A DNA stretch of 20,212 nt from an uncultured Solirubrobacterales bacterium (GCA_903959665.1 CAJBXY010000093.1:1-20212); one strand, 5' to 3'; shown: positions 8,361 through 16,428, counted from the first letter of the stretch. The notes: generated by a model from the sequence alone, not told the origin. A program made the numbers and translations.

Positions 8361-10049
8361 ATGTCCACCGGTAACAGGCCGCCAAACCTGATCCTGCTGA
8401 TCACCGATCAGCAGCGCGCCGTTCAGCACTGGCCAGACGATCAAAAGTGGCTCGACGCATTGACGCCGAACGATGCAGCGCTGCGGGCGAGCGGCGTTGA
8501 TTTCACCCGTGCCTTCACCGCTAGCGCGATGTGTTCGCCGAGCCGTGCTTCGTTTCTCACCGGCACCTATCCCTCGCGCCACGGAGTCACGCTGACCTTG
8601 ACCGAGGGCACGCTTTGGCCCGAACGTGCGAACGCACGCAGCTCACTGCCGCTAGCTCGCAAGGCCGTGCGCGACGGGGCGATTGGCGCCAAACGGATGC
8701 TGAAGAGCCTCGGGCGTGGACTCTTTCACCTCGGGCCGAAATCTGGCGACGAGCCCGAACTGCCGCCCGGAATTGAAACCTTGGCGACGATGCTCGGCCG
8801 CAGCGGTTACCACGTTGCGTTGCGCGGCAAGTGGCACCTGAGTAAGCCGGTAAACGGGAGCAGCTGGACTGCCGATGACGGCGAACGGATCGAGCGCGAC
8901 TACGGCTTCGCCGGTTGGGAGCCGCCGGACGCCGGCGGCGACATTGAACCTGGCAACTTCGGCGGTGGCGAAGGTGGCCCGGCCAACGGCGGCTGGGACA
9001 AGGTTTACATGGATCAGGTTGAGCGCTTCCTCGCGCAGGAGAATCTGCCGGAACCGTTCTGCCTCGTCGTCTCGCTGATCAACCCGCACGATGTTCTCGC
9101 CTACCCGACAAGCTTCCGCACCGGCGGGTACACGCGCGAAGAGTTCGCTGACCTAGACATTCCGCTTCCGCCGACGATCGACGAATCGCTGGCCAACAAA
9201 CCGGGCGTTCATTCGATGGCGCTGGTCGGGATGAACGCCTACCTTGGCCCGCTCGTCAACCGCGATGAGCAGCGCGACTACGTCAACTTCTATGCCCACC
9301 TCCAGCGCGTCGTTGATCGCCACGTCGGTCGCCTACTCGGCGCGCTAGGTGACGCGGAAGACCCGACCTCACTGCGCTCGCGCACGGTGATCGCGCGCAC
9401 CTCCGACCACGGCGACATGGGGCTCTCGCACGGCGGCGCGCGCCAGAAGGTCTTTAACGCCTTTGAGGAAACGATCCGCGTGCCGCTCGTTTTCTCCAAC
9501 CCGCTCTGCTTCCCTGAGGCGTCAAAGACCGACACGCTCGCCTCGCTGATCGATCTCGTTCCTACCTTCCTCAGCATCGCTGGCGCCAAGAGCGAAAGTC
9601 AGCTCGACGGCTGTGACCTAAGCCCCGTTCTCGCAAACTTTGCCAAGCCGGACGCGAAACGGCTTGAAGAGAGCGGCGTCGATTTCGGCCCGATCGTTGA
9701 GGGCGGCTCAGGCGCCGACGAGATTCGCGACCACATCCTCTTCACCTACGACGACCACCAGTCGGGCACTGCGATGCAGAACGGCTCCGGCCAACCAAAC
9801 CGCGTTCGCTGCGTCCGCGACGAGCGCTGGAAGTACGCGGTGTACCTTGATCCAGACGGCGTTCAGGCGCCCGAGTACGAGCTCTATGACCTGGAGTCCG
9901 ACCCCGAGGAGAGCTACAACCTCGTTGACACGCGAACCGGCCGGCCGCGCTCGCCGCGCGCCGTTCGCGAGAAGCCACGGCTCGCTGCGCTGCTGCGGCA
10001 AGCCTGCGAAGAGGCCGGCATGACATCGCCGCCGCTCCCCGCCGCTTAG
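8361..10049 (+). CDS. Type I (formylglycine-dependent) sulfatase / alkaline-phosphatase-superfamily hydrolase
   Basis: The 562-residue protein shows the sulfatase plan: PNLILLITDQQR near the N-terminus with metal ligand Asp16, CSPSRASFLTG with Cys58 (the CxPSR site oxidised to formylglycine), GKWHLSKP, and Asp349-His350 in TSDHGDMG. The C-terminal ELYDLESDPEESYNL closes the small domain as in many sulfatases. It would hydrolyse a sulfate ester or a related phosphonate/phosphate ester. There is no obvious signal peptide, so it is probably cytoplasmic, as choline sulfatases are. Between PSRHGV and the LATMLGRSGY segment there is a long basic insertion (about residues 80-135). No formylglycine-generating enzyme is in the window. 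ATG 8361 is preferred; the TTG just before it (8358) would add one residue. The substrate is not known. Confidence 0.9.
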   Translation: MSTGNRPPNLILLITDQQRAVQHWPDDQKWLDALTPNDAALRASGVDFTRAFTASAMCSPSRASFLTGTYPSRHGVTLTLTEGTLWPERANARSSLPLARKAVRDGAIGAKRMLKSLGRGLFHLGPKSGDEPELPPGIETLATMLGRSGYHVALRGKWHLSKPVNGSSWTADDGERIERDYGFAGWEPPDAGGDIEPGNFGGGEGGPANGGWDKVYMDQVERFLAQENLPEPFCLVVSLINPHDVLAYPTSFRTGGYTREEFADLDIPLPPTIDESLANKPGVHSMALVGMNAYLGPLVNRDEQRDYVNFYAHLQRVVDRHVGRLLGALGDAEDPTSLRSRTVIARTSDHGDMGLSHGGARQKVFNAFEETIRVPLVFSNPLCFPEASKTDTLASLIDLVPTFLSIAGAKSESQLDGCDLSPVLANFAKPDAKRLEESGVDFGPIVEGGSGADEIRDHILFTYDDHQSGTAMQNGSGQPNRVRCVRDERWKYAVYLDPDGVQAPEYELYDLESDPEESYNLVDTRTGRPRSPRAVREKPRLAALLRQACEEAGMTSPPLPAA

Positions 10050-10070
10050 GCGAAGCGTCGCGCGCGCGAC

Positions 10071-10076
10071 TAACCT
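10071..10076 (+). promoter_or_regulatory. Candidate -10 of murB (leaderless)
   Basis: TAACCT is followed by 7 nt (GATCGGC) and GTG 10084. There is no Shine-Dalgarno. It lies in the 34-nt gap after the sulfatase stop, so murB probably has its own start. Confidence 0.45.
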
Positions 10077-10083
10077 GATCGGC

Positions 10084-11151
10084 GTGAGAGCGATCATCGA
10101 GAACGCGCCGCTGGCGCCGCTGACGACGCTGCGGATCGGTGGCGCGGCGAAACAGCTTTGGACCGTTGAGAGCGAGGACGAATGCGTCGCCGCGATCAAA
10201 CAGCTCGATCGGGACGCCGAACCATTCTTCGTGCTCGGCGGCGGTAGCAACGTTGTGATCGCCGACGAGGGCTTCGATGGCACGGCGCTGCATCTCATCT
10301 ACGAAGGCGCCGAGCACCAGCAGCGCGACGACGAGAGCTTTACGATCGACGCCAGCGCCGGTGACGATTGGCCTCTGCTCGTTGACGCTTTGGTTGAGGC
10401 TGGGCTCAGCGGCGTCGAGTGCTTGGCGGGGATCCCCGGCTCGGTCGGCGCGACGCCGATTCAGAACGTTGGCGCTTACGGACAAGAGGTCGCGACGACG
10501 ATCGAGGCGGTGCGCGTCTACAACCGCGCTACGCAGCAGGTCGAAGAGCTGAGCGCCGCGCAGTGCGGCTTCGGCTACCGCACAAGCGCGCTGAAGGGGA
10601 ACAAGGACTTAGTTGTGCTTGGCGTCTGCTTCCTGCTCGAGCGCTCGCCGCTTAGTGCGCCGATCGCCTACCGTGAGCTGGCTCAGGAGCTCGGCGTGAA
10701 GGTCGGGGAGAGGGCCGAAGCGGAGGCCGCACGAGCCGCCGTCCTCAAGCTTCGCCGCTCGAAGGGAATGGTGCTCGACGCACGCGACCATGACACTTGG
10801 AGCGCCGGTTCATTCTTCACAAATCCAATCCTGACTGCGGCCGATTTTCAGCGGCTCGAGCAGCGCGTCCGCGAACATTGCGGCGAGAATGCGCAGCCGC
10901 CACGCTTCGATGCCGCAGCCGGCATGTTCAAAAGCTCGGCCGCCTGGCTGATCGAGCAGGCCGGGTTCGCCCGCGGCGAGCAGCGCGGCCAAGTGGCGCT
11001 CTCCTCAAAGCACACGCTCGCGCTCACGAATCTTGGCGATGCGAGCGCGGCAGAGCTACTGGCCTTCGCGCGCGAGATCGCTGCGCGCGTCGACGAGCTC
11101 TTCACCGTTCAGCTTCAGCCGGAACCGGCGCTGATCGGGCTTGACTGGTGA
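10084..11151 (+). CDS. murB: UDP-N-acetylenolpyruvoylglucosamine reductase MurB, type I
   Basis: MurB reduces UDP-GlcNAc-enolpyruvate to UDP-MurNAc with NADPH and FAD, the second committed step of peptidoglycan synthesis, in the cytoplasm. The 355-residue protein has N-terminal LTTLRIGG, the FAD-binding FVLGGGSNVVIAD and GIPGSVGATPIQNVGAYGQE, the arginine motif FGYRTSALKG, the catalytic serine Ser243 in SAGSFFTNP, and Glu347 in QPEPALIG near the C-terminus. The length and the C-terminal PEP motif fit the E. coli-like type I form. Translation starts at GTG 10084; the protein begins directly with family sequence, so nothing seems missing. The gene stands alone, not in a mur/fts cluster: a sulfatase precedes it, and a small hypothetical gene converges on it with 10 nt between the stops. 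A 12-bp palindrome (11158-11169) lies across that junction. Confidence 0.96.
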   Translation: MRAIIENAPLAPLTTLRIGGAAKQLWTVESEDECVAAIKQLDRDAEPFFVLGGGSNVVIADEGFDGTALHLIYEGAEHQQRDDESFTIDASAGDDWPLLVDALVEAGLSGVECLAGIPGSVGATPIQNVGAYGQEVATTIEAVRVYNRATQQVEELSAAQCGFGYRTSALKGNKDLVVLGVCFLLERSPLSAPIAYRELAQELGVKVGERAEAEAARAAVLKLRRSKGMVLDARDHDTWSAGSFFTNPILTAADFQRLEQRVREHCGENAQPPRFDAAAGMFKSSAAWLIEQAGFARGEQRGQVALSSKHTLALTNLGDASAAELLAFAREIAARVDELFTVQLQPEPALIGLDW

Positions 11152-11161
11152 ACGGCGCCGC

Positions 11162-11368
11162 CTAGGCGGGGTCTTCGTTCTCGTCCCGCGCAGTTACGCG
11201 GGCGAGGTTTACCTCTTCGCCGTCCTTCGTCTCCGGGTAGACGACATAGGCCAGCGGCGCGCCACCAAACCAGGTTGCGTTCTCACCGTCGCCGACGAAA
11301 ATGCCGGCGCGCGCGCTGCCGTCCGGCTGCTGAACCCAAACCGCTTCGCCTTCTTTAAAGAGTGCCAT
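11162..11368 (-). CDS. Small hypothetical protein, 68 aa, beta-rich
   Basis: I do not recognise the family. The protein reads MALFKEGEAVWVQQPDGS at the start and ends with an acidic, charged tail (RDENEDPA). The core alternates hydrophobic and polar residues with several Gly and aromatics (IFVGDG, ATWFGGAPLAYVVYP), suggesting a small SH3-like or OB-like beta barrel. Natural-looking composition, an ATG start and a fit between neighbours support a real gene. The overlapping plus-strand frame (11141-11437) starts inside murB and is unlike a protein. No Shine-Dalgarno is clear; GAAGAT lies 6 nt before the ATG on the minus strand. It converges with murB (10-nt gap) and diverges from the membrane protein gene at 11459 across 90 bp. 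Confidence 0.7.
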   Translation of the reverse strand: MALFKEGEAVWVQQPDGSARAGIFVGDGENATWFGGAPLAYVVYPETKDGEEVNLARVTARDENEDPA

Positions 11369-11443
11369 CGCCGCATCTTCGCTGATCGCGAGCTTTTTGG
11401 CGCCGCGCCGCCACCCAGCGCAGGCTTCCGTTCCTGACAGGCG

Positions 11444-11449
11444 TATTGT
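11444..11449 (+). promoter_or_regulatory. Candidate -10 of the membrane protein gene at 11459
   Basis: TATTGT is followed by 9 nt before ATG 11459; no Shine-Dalgarno is present. This is the closest to the TATAAT consensus among the hexamers seen here. Confidence 0.4.
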
Positions 11450-11458
11450 CTGCCGCCG

Positions 11459-13246
11459 ATGAGCGTCGCCGGCAGCCCAACCTCAGATGCTCGAGCGCAG
11501 TCACGCCGCCGCAGCGGAATTGCCGCGATCTGCGTCCTCGCCTTCGGCTGGGCCTTCGTAATGCAGTCGCTTGGCTGGGCCCAGACCTCTTACTTCGCTT
11601 TCGTAAAAGCGCTCGGCGACGGCAACGCTCAGATCGACAACTACCACTGGGAAACGCGCGACAAGAGTTGGATCAACGGCCAGTTCTTCTCGGTCAAGGC
11701 GCCGGGGCTGCCGCTACTGGCCACGCCGGCCTACCTGCTGCTGAAGGCCGCTGGCGCTGAGCAGCTGTCGGCCGATGCGGCCGACAGCGCCCGTCGCGGC
11801 GGCGCAAGACTTTGGACCTACAAGGCGCTGAACGTTTCGGCCTACGGCTACGATCGCGCCCGCGCCCGCGCCGTCACGCGCCAGCTTGAGATTCAAGCGC
11901 CGCTGGTCTGGGCGCTTGGGCTGCTGACGAGCGTGCTGCCGGCGCTCGGGCTGCTGCTGCTCGTCCGGTCGATCAGCGAGAGGGTGCTGCCGGGGTACGG
12001 CACTGCTGCGGCTTTGACGCTCGGAATGTCAACGATGGTGATGGTCTTTGCCAGCCAATTCTTCGGCCACATCCTCGCCTCGTTCACCGTCTTTGCCGCA
12101 TTCGCGCTTTTGATGCGCGAGCGCCGCGGGCCGCCGCGGCTGGCGCTCGTCGCGCTCGCGGGGCTGCTCGCCGGACTGGCCGTGACGGTCGAGTACCCGC
12201 TCGCGTTGGCCGGCATCGTGATCGGGCTCTACGCGATGCTGCGCGGCGACCTTCCAAGCTCGGGGTTGGCGCCGAAGCTTTGGCGTGGCGTGCTCTTTGC
12301 TGCCGGTGTGATCGTCGGTGCCTTGCCGCTCCTCGCCTTCAACCAGTGGGCCTTCGGCTCGCCGACGACCAACTCCTACAGCAACGCCGTTGACGACCAA
12401 GGTTTCAGCGGCCACGACACGCTCGGGCTCAACTCTGACGGCTTCTTCGGAATTGGAGTTCCAGACCCGCAGGCAGCGCTGGAACTGCTGCTCGCGCCGC
12501 GCGGCATCATCACGATCACGCCGGTAGTGATCGCCGGGCTCTACGGCGTTTGGCTGATGCGCAAGAAGGGTCAGCGCGCTGAGGCAAATGCGATCATCGC
12601 GATCGTCGCGCTCTTCTTCATCTACGACACCGGCTACTGGCTGCCGTTCGGGGGCGGCACGCCGGGGCCGCGCTTTCTAGTCCCAACGCTGCCATTTATC
12701 GCGCTCGGCTTCGCTGAGGCTTGGCGGCGGATTCCGGCGACGACTCTGGTTCTCTCAGCCTGCGGTTTTGTCGTGATGACGACGGCGCTCGTGACCTACC
12801 CCTTGGTCGGCGCTGGGAATACCTACCAGTGGCAGGAGCGGGCGCTCGACAACACCTTCCAGCACACAATCCTCTCGACCTTCGGCCTCGGCGACGGCTG
12901 GCCGACAATCATTCCGCTGCTCTTAATCTTCGCCGCCGCAATCTGGCTTGGGTCGCGCGCAACCGGTGCGCTGGCGGTCGGCGGCGACACGCGGCTTGCG
13001 CTTAAGTGCCTCGCCGCCTGGGCGCTGCTTGCGCTGGCGCTCTCACGGCTACTTGGCGAGCGCGCCTCCTATGGCAGCAACCCTGAGGCGGTGAACCACG
13101 CCGGCCTTCCCGTCTCGGTCGTAATCCTGGCGCTCTTGATTGCTGGAGCCGCGCTGGCACTAGCGCGGCGGGCCGAGCGGCTTGGCCCCGGCAGGGGGCA
13201 GCCGCAGGATCAGCAAGCGTCCGCGCCGCTCGCTGGCGACGCCTGA
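11459..13246 (+). CDS. Polytopic membrane protein, GT-C glycosyltransferase-like
   Basis: The 595-residue protein has roughly 11-13 hydrophobic segments, for example about residues 19-40, 148-170, 182-218, 228-261, 277-295, 348-367, 378-392, 405-418, 428-450, 483-498, 515-532 and 552-570. After the first segment comes a large outside loop with acidic residues (Asp60, Glu65) and INGQFFSVKAPGLPLLATP, the loop where GT-C enzymes bind the lipid-phosphate sugar. A second typical phrase is TPGPRFLVPTLPFIALGFAEAW. These features resemble ArnT/PMT-like GT39 and related GT-C proteins, which transfer sugars from polyprenyl phosphate on the outer face of the membrane. The exact family, donor and acceptor are not known, and a non-enzymatic role is possible. 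The last 87 bp overlap the 3' end of the convergent membrane protein gene. Confidence 0.82.
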   Translation: MSVAGSPTSDARAQSRRRSGIAAICVLAFGWAFVMQSLGWAQTSYFAFVKALGDGNAQIDNYHWETRDKSWINGQFFSVKAPGLPLLATPAYLLLKAAGAEQLSADAADSARRGGARLWTYKALNVSAYGYDRARARAVTRQLEIQAPLVWALGLLTSVLPALGLLLLVRSISERVLPGYGTAAALTLGMSTMVMVFASQFFGHILASFTVFAAFALLMRERRGPPRLALVALAGLLAGLAVTVEYPLALAGIVIGLYAMLRGDLPSSGLAPKLWRGVLFAAGVIVGALPLLAFNQWAFGSPTTNSYSNAVDDQGFSGHDTLGLNSDGFFGIGVPDPQAALELLLAPRGIITITPVVIAGLYGVWLMRKKGQRAEANAIIAIVALFFIYDTGYWLPFGGGTPGPRFLVPTLPFIALGFAEAWRRIPATTLVLSACGFVVMTTALVTYPLVGAGNTYQWQERALDNTFQHTILSTFGLGDGWPTIIPLLLIFAAAIWLGSRATGALAVGGDTRLALKCLAAWALLALALSRLLGERASYGSNPEAVNHAGLPVSVVILALLIAGAALALARRAERLGPGRGQPQDQQASAPLAGDA

Positions 13247-14866
13247 AACCGGCAGCAGCCGCTCGGCCGCCGCCGCCAGCCTCTCGCCGCCGGGTAGCTG
13301 CTCGTTGATCACGATCGTCGCGACGCCGCGCGAGCGCAGGTCCTCGAGCGATTGAACGCTGCCAAGCCCGTCGACGGCGCGCAGCGTGGCTGCGAAGTAG
13401 CGTGGCTGGAAGCCGGTGCGGCCGTTGAGCATCTTCGGGAAACCGTCGGTCGACCAGAGCAGGTAGCGGCGGTTGTCGGGCGCCTGCGCCGGAAGCTGCA
13501 GAAGCGGTTGGCGCAGCCCGCTCAGCGAAGCCGGGGCCGTTGGCACGCGCGGATGCGGGTAGACGATGCCGCTCCCTTCGATCAGAACAAGCAGCGTTAG
13601 CAGGGCGGCGCTCGCGCCAGCAAATAGCTCGTTCCTAGAGCGGGCCGCGACTGCCGCGCCGATCCGCGCCGCGCCTCCCGCTGCCAGCAGCGCCAGCAGC
13701 AGCGAAGTGATCGTCTGCAATCGCCCGGGAACGCGAATTCCCTGCCAGCCGGGGAGCAGCTCGAAGAGCCAGCGGTAAGGGAGCCAGCCAGCGATTCCCT
13801 CGGCGGCGAAGCCGAGCGAGAGGATCGCGGCGGCGAGCGCGGCGACGCCGAGGCCTATCCGCAGCCCTCGCGGGTACCCCTTCCAGCTAAGCCCAACCAG
13901 TGCCAGCAGCAGAATCATCAAGCCCGGGAAGAGCGTCTTCTCAGCGATCGCATCGATTCCCGCACGAACCGGCGCCGTCGCCGAGCCCCAGATCAGGTTC
14001 GTCTCCGGTGCTGCGATGAACGCCTTCAGCGGCGGTGAGTAGTAGCTGACGAGGTTGGCTGAGCGCTCCGCTTCAGGGTATGAGTCGAGTACGCGGAGGT
14101 AGGGGCGCGAGAGCAAGAACGCCGTCGCGGCCAGCAGCGCGCCGCCGGCCAGCGTTGCGATTACGGCCCGCCTTGCCGGGGCAGGCCTGCCGGCGCGCCA
14201 CCAGACGACCGCAGCGACCGCTGCCAACAGTGCCAGCAGGTAGATCAGCGGCAGCCCGAGCGAGAAGCCAAGCGATAGCTGCCAAGCGGCGACAACCCAC
14301 CCAGCGAAGATCAAACCACCGGCTTGGCGCCGGTAGCCGCGAAGCAGCAGAGCGAGCGCGATCGGTATGCCGCCGCTGGAGATCACATGCAGGTGGCCGC
14401 CCTGCTCAAGCCGCCAAGGCGCGTAGGCGAATGCCGCCCCAGCGACCAGCGCGGCCCACGGCGGCGCGCCAAGTTCGCGCGCCAGTAGGTAGGCGCCGAA
14501 GAAGCAGAGCGCGAAGGCAAAGAGGAAGAGCAGGTCGTAGCGGGCGACCGCCGCCTCGGGGCCGGAGCCGATCATCCCGGCCGGTGCGTAGCCAACCAGC
14601 GCGTCGGAGAAGGCGAGCGTGTCGTGGAGCGGCCAGAACTGGTTGCTTTGGAAGAAGCTAAGCGGCTGAGTCATCAGCGCGTGGCCGTCCCAAGCGACCT
14701 GCCAGGCCTGCGGCAATGGGTCGCCAAGGTCGAGCGGAATCGCGCTGCCAAGGTTGAGGATCAACGGCCAGAATTGAATTAGCGCTACGAGCGCCGCCGT
14801 GAGCGCCACCAGAATTAGTTCGCGGCCGCTGAGCCGAGGGGATCGTTGCCACCAGTCGGCGATCAT
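13160..14866 (-). CDS. Polytopic membrane protein with C-terminal extracytoplasmic domain, GT-C/YfhO-like
   Basis: The 568-residue protein has about 10-11 membrane segments between residues 17 and 430 and then a soluble C-terminal part (about 435-568). The first outside loop holds LDLGDPLPQAWQVAWDGHAL with Asp46 and Asp49, the acidic pair expected in GT-C transferases, followed by FWPLHDTLAFSDALVGYAP. A later GIRVPGRLQ motif is like the FRVPARF of YfhO-type proteins, and the C-terminal LEDLRSRGVATIVINE matches the outside domain of such proteins. A role in glycosylating a cell-envelope polymer or lipid is inferred; donor and acceptor are unknown. The start is ATG 14866 with TAACCT 9 nt upstream. 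The last 29 codons overlap the tail of the convergent gene, yet the reading RRGRLLILRLPPAG still looks like real protein. It diverges from rpiB across 78 bp. Confidence 0.82.
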   Translation of the reverse strand: MIADWWQRSPRLSGRELILVALTAALVALIQFWPLILNLGSAIPLDLGDPLPQAWQVAWDGHALMTQPLSFFQSNQFWPLHDTLAFSDALVGYAPAGMIGSGPEAAVARYDLLFLFAFALCFFGAYLLARELGAPPWAALVAGAAFAYAPWRLEQGGHLHVISSGGIPIALALLLRGYRRQAGGLIFAGWVVAAWQLSLGFSLGLPLIYLLALLAAVAAVVWWRAGRPAPARRAVIATLAGGALLAATAFLLSRPYLRVLDSYPEAERSANLVSYYSPPLKAFIAAPETNLIWGSATAPVRAGIDAIAEKTLFPGLMILLLALVGLSWKGYPRGLRIGLGVAALAAAILSLGFAAEGIAGWLPYRWLFELLPGWQGIRVPGRLQTITSLLLALLAAGGAARIGAAVAARSRNELFAGASAALLTLLVLIEGSGIVYPHPRVPTAPASLSGLRQPLLQLPAQAPDNRRYLLWSTDGFPKMLNGRTGFQPRYFAATLRAVDGLGSVQSLEDLRSRGVATIVINEQLPGGERLAAAAERLLPVSGVASERRGRLLILRLPPAGAKPLGPPR

Positions 14867-14875
14867 CGCTTGCGG

Positions 14876-14881
14876 AGGTTA
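14876..14881 (-). promoter_or_regulatory. Candidate -10 of the minus-strand membrane protein gene
   Basis: TAACCT on the minus strand lies 9 nt before ATG 14866; the same hexamer precedes murB. No Shine-Dalgarno is present. Confidence 0.35.
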
Positions 14882-14930
14882 CCGAGCGAAGTCTTCACAC
14901 AATCGACAAGCACGGATAAAAGAAACCCAT

Positions 14931-14936
14931 TAGTCT
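14931..14936 (+). promoter_or_regulatory. Candidate -10 of the rpiB-gnd-zwf-tal-pgi operon
   Basis: TAGTCT is followed by 8 nt before ATG 14945, with no Shine-Dalgarno. The region upstream (14894-14930) is unusually A-rich for this window. An alternative promoter, TTCACA (14894-14899) and GATAAA (14915-14920) with a 15-bp spacer, would give a short leader without an SD. Confidence 0.4.
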
Positions 14937-14944
14937 CGGCGCCA

Positions 14945-15406
14945 ATGATCTTCGCTGTTGGAGTTGACCACGCCGGGGCGCCGCTTCATGACGTCGCCAC
15001 CTCGACGCTCGTTGAGCTGGGCCACGAGGTGCTCGACCTCGGCCAGTGCGACGACTACCCGGACATGGCGCTGAAGATGGGCCTCGTAATCGACTCCGGC
15101 GAAGCGGAGCGCGGCATTCTCGCCTGCGGCTCCGGCGCCGGCATCGCGGTCGCAGCGTCGAAGCTGCCCGGAATCCGCGCGCAGACGATCCACGACACCT
15201 ACACCGCGCACCAGGCCGTCGAGCATGACGCCGTCAATGTGCTCTGCATCGGCGGCCGCGTGATCGGCAGCGAGGTGGCCCGCGAGCTGGTTCGCACCTT
15301 TGCCCAAGCCGAGGTGAGCGACGAGCCGCGCCACCTGCGACGCCGCGCCAAGGTAGAACTGATGGAACTTGAAGGACTAGATGCCAACCTCGAAGGAGAT
15401 AGCTAA
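14945..15406 (+). CDS. rpiB: Ribose-5-phosphate isomerase B (RpiB/LacAB family)
   Basis: RpiB interconverts ribose-5-phosphate and ribulose-5-phosphate in the non-oxidative pentose phosphate pathway. The 153-residue protein begins MIFAVGVDHAGAPL with Asp8-His9, then DDYPDMA, the catalytic Cys61 in ACGSGAGIAVAASK, PGIRAQTIHDTYTAHQAVEHD (His83, His94) and CIGGRVIG. This is the normal length and motif order. The frame is open further upstream (to 14846), but that stretch lies inside the promoter region and the opposite gene and has no family resemblance, so ATG 14945 is preferred. The stop overlaps the gnd start by 1 nt. Some family members act on galactose-6-phosphate or allose-6-phosphate; the neighbours argue for ribose-5-phosphate. 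Confidence 0.94.
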   Translation: MIFAVGVDHAGAPLHDVATSTLVELGHEVLDLGQCDDYPDMALKMGLVIDSGEAERGILACGSGAGIAVAASKLPGIRAQTIHDTYTAHQAVEHDAVNVLCIGGRVIGSEVARELVRTFAQAEVSDEPRHLRRRAKVELMELEGLDANLEGDS

Positions 15407-16428
15407 TGCAGATCGGAATGATCGGCCTCGGCCGGATGGGTGCCAACATGGTCGAGCGACTGATGCTCGACGGACATGACTGTGTCGTCTTTGACCCCAA
15501 CCAAGACGCCGTCGACGCGCTCGTCGCGAAGGGTGCCACGGGCGCCGAATCGGCCGCCGACATGGCCTCAAAGCTCAGCGCTCCGCGCGCAATTTGGCTG
15601 ATGGTTCCGGCCGGCATCGTTGATCCGGTGCTGAAGGAAGCGGTCGACGCGCTCGACAAGGGCGACCTCGTAATCGACGGCGGCAACAGCTACTACATCG
15701 ACGATCGCCGCCGCGCAGCAGAGCTCAAAGAGAAGGGCCTCCACTACGTCGACTGCGGTGTCAGCGGCGGCGTTTGGGGCCTGACCGAAGGCTACGGCTT
15801 GATGGCGGGCGGCACCGATGAGGCGATCGCGATGATCGCTCCGGTTCTGCAGTCGCTCGCCCCAGGCGTCGACTCAGCTCCTCGCACGCCCGGCCGCACC
15901 GGCGATCCAACCCCGGCCGAAGAGGGCTGGCTCCACTGCGGCCCCTCCGGCGCAGGTCACTTCACGAAGATGGTTCACAACGGCATCGAGTACGGCCTGA
16001 TGGCCGCTTACGCCGAGGGCCTCAACATTCTCAAGCACGCCAACGTTGGCAGCGGCACGCAGGAGGTTGATGCTGAGACGACTCCGCTTCGTAACCCGGA
16101 GAACTACCAGTACGACCTCAACCTGCCGGACATCGCCGAGGTTTGGCGACGCGGCACCGTGATCCGCAGCTGGCTGCTTGACCTGATCGCCGACGCGCTC
16201 GCCGCCGACCACGACCTCAGCGGCTTTGCTGGCCGCGTCTCCGACTCCGGCGAGGGTCGCTGGACTGCCTTGGCAGCGATCGACACCGGCACGCCGGCTC
16301 CGGTCCTGACAACCGCGCTCTACGAGCGCTTCACCAGCCGCGGCGAAGCCGACTACGCAGATCGCCTGCTTTCGGCGATGCGCAATGAGTTCGGTGGCCA
16401 CGATGAGAAGCCGGCCGGGAGCAAGTAG
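15406..16428 (+). CDS. gnd: 6-phosphogluconate dehydrogenase, decarboxylating (short form, probably NAD+-preferring)
   Basis: The enzyme oxidises and decarboxylates 6-phosphogluconate to ribulose-5-phosphate. The 340-residue protein is the short tetrameric-type form rather than the common form of about 470 residues. It has MIGLGRMGANM at the N-terminus, VIDGGNSYY, the signature DCGVSGGVWGLTEGYGLMAGG (117-136), the catalytic Lys188 in GHFTKMVHNGIEYG, and SGEGRWT in the C-terminal domain. After the second beta strand the motif is VVFDPN, so Asp30 stands where NADP+-dependent enzymes have Asn-Arg-Thr; an acidic residue here normally selects NAD+. AAGGAG at 15393-15398 lies 7 nt from the ATG, and the start overlaps the rpiB stop. 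Its own stop overlaps the zwf GTG by 1 nt. Confidence 0.94.
   Translation: MQIGMIGLGRMGANMVERLMLDGHDCVVFDPNQDAVDALVAKGATGAESAADMASKLSAPRAIWLMVPAGIVDPVLKEAVDALDKGDLVIDGGNSYYIDDRRRAAELKEKGLHYVDCGVSGGVWGLTEGYGLMAGGTDEAIAMIAPVLQSLAPGVDSAPRTPGRTGDPTPAEEGWLHCGPSGAGHFTKMVHNGIEYGLMAAYAEGLNILKHANVGSGTQEVDAETTPLRNPENYQYDLNLPDIAEVWRRGTVIRSWLLDLIADALAADHDLSGFAGRVSDSGEGRWTALAAIDTGTPAPVLTTALYERFTSRGEADYADRLLSAMRNEFGGHDEKPAGSK

Noticed and set aside
11158..11169. 12-bp palindrome CCGCCTAGGCGG at the murB / small gene junction
   Set aside because: The stem is only 4-5 bp if a loop is allowed and there is no T-tract; it contains the stop codon of the minus gene. It is not enough to call a terminator or operator.
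11141..11437. 98-codon plus-strand frame opposite the small hypothetical gene
   Set aside because: It starts inside murB, is Arg-rich and low in structure, and conflicts with the more protein-like minus-strand frame.
14846..14944. N-terminal extension of RpiB (33 residues)
   Set aside because: It runs through the promoter region and the start of the opposite gene and has no family resemblance; ATG 14945 starts exactly at the conserved first strand.
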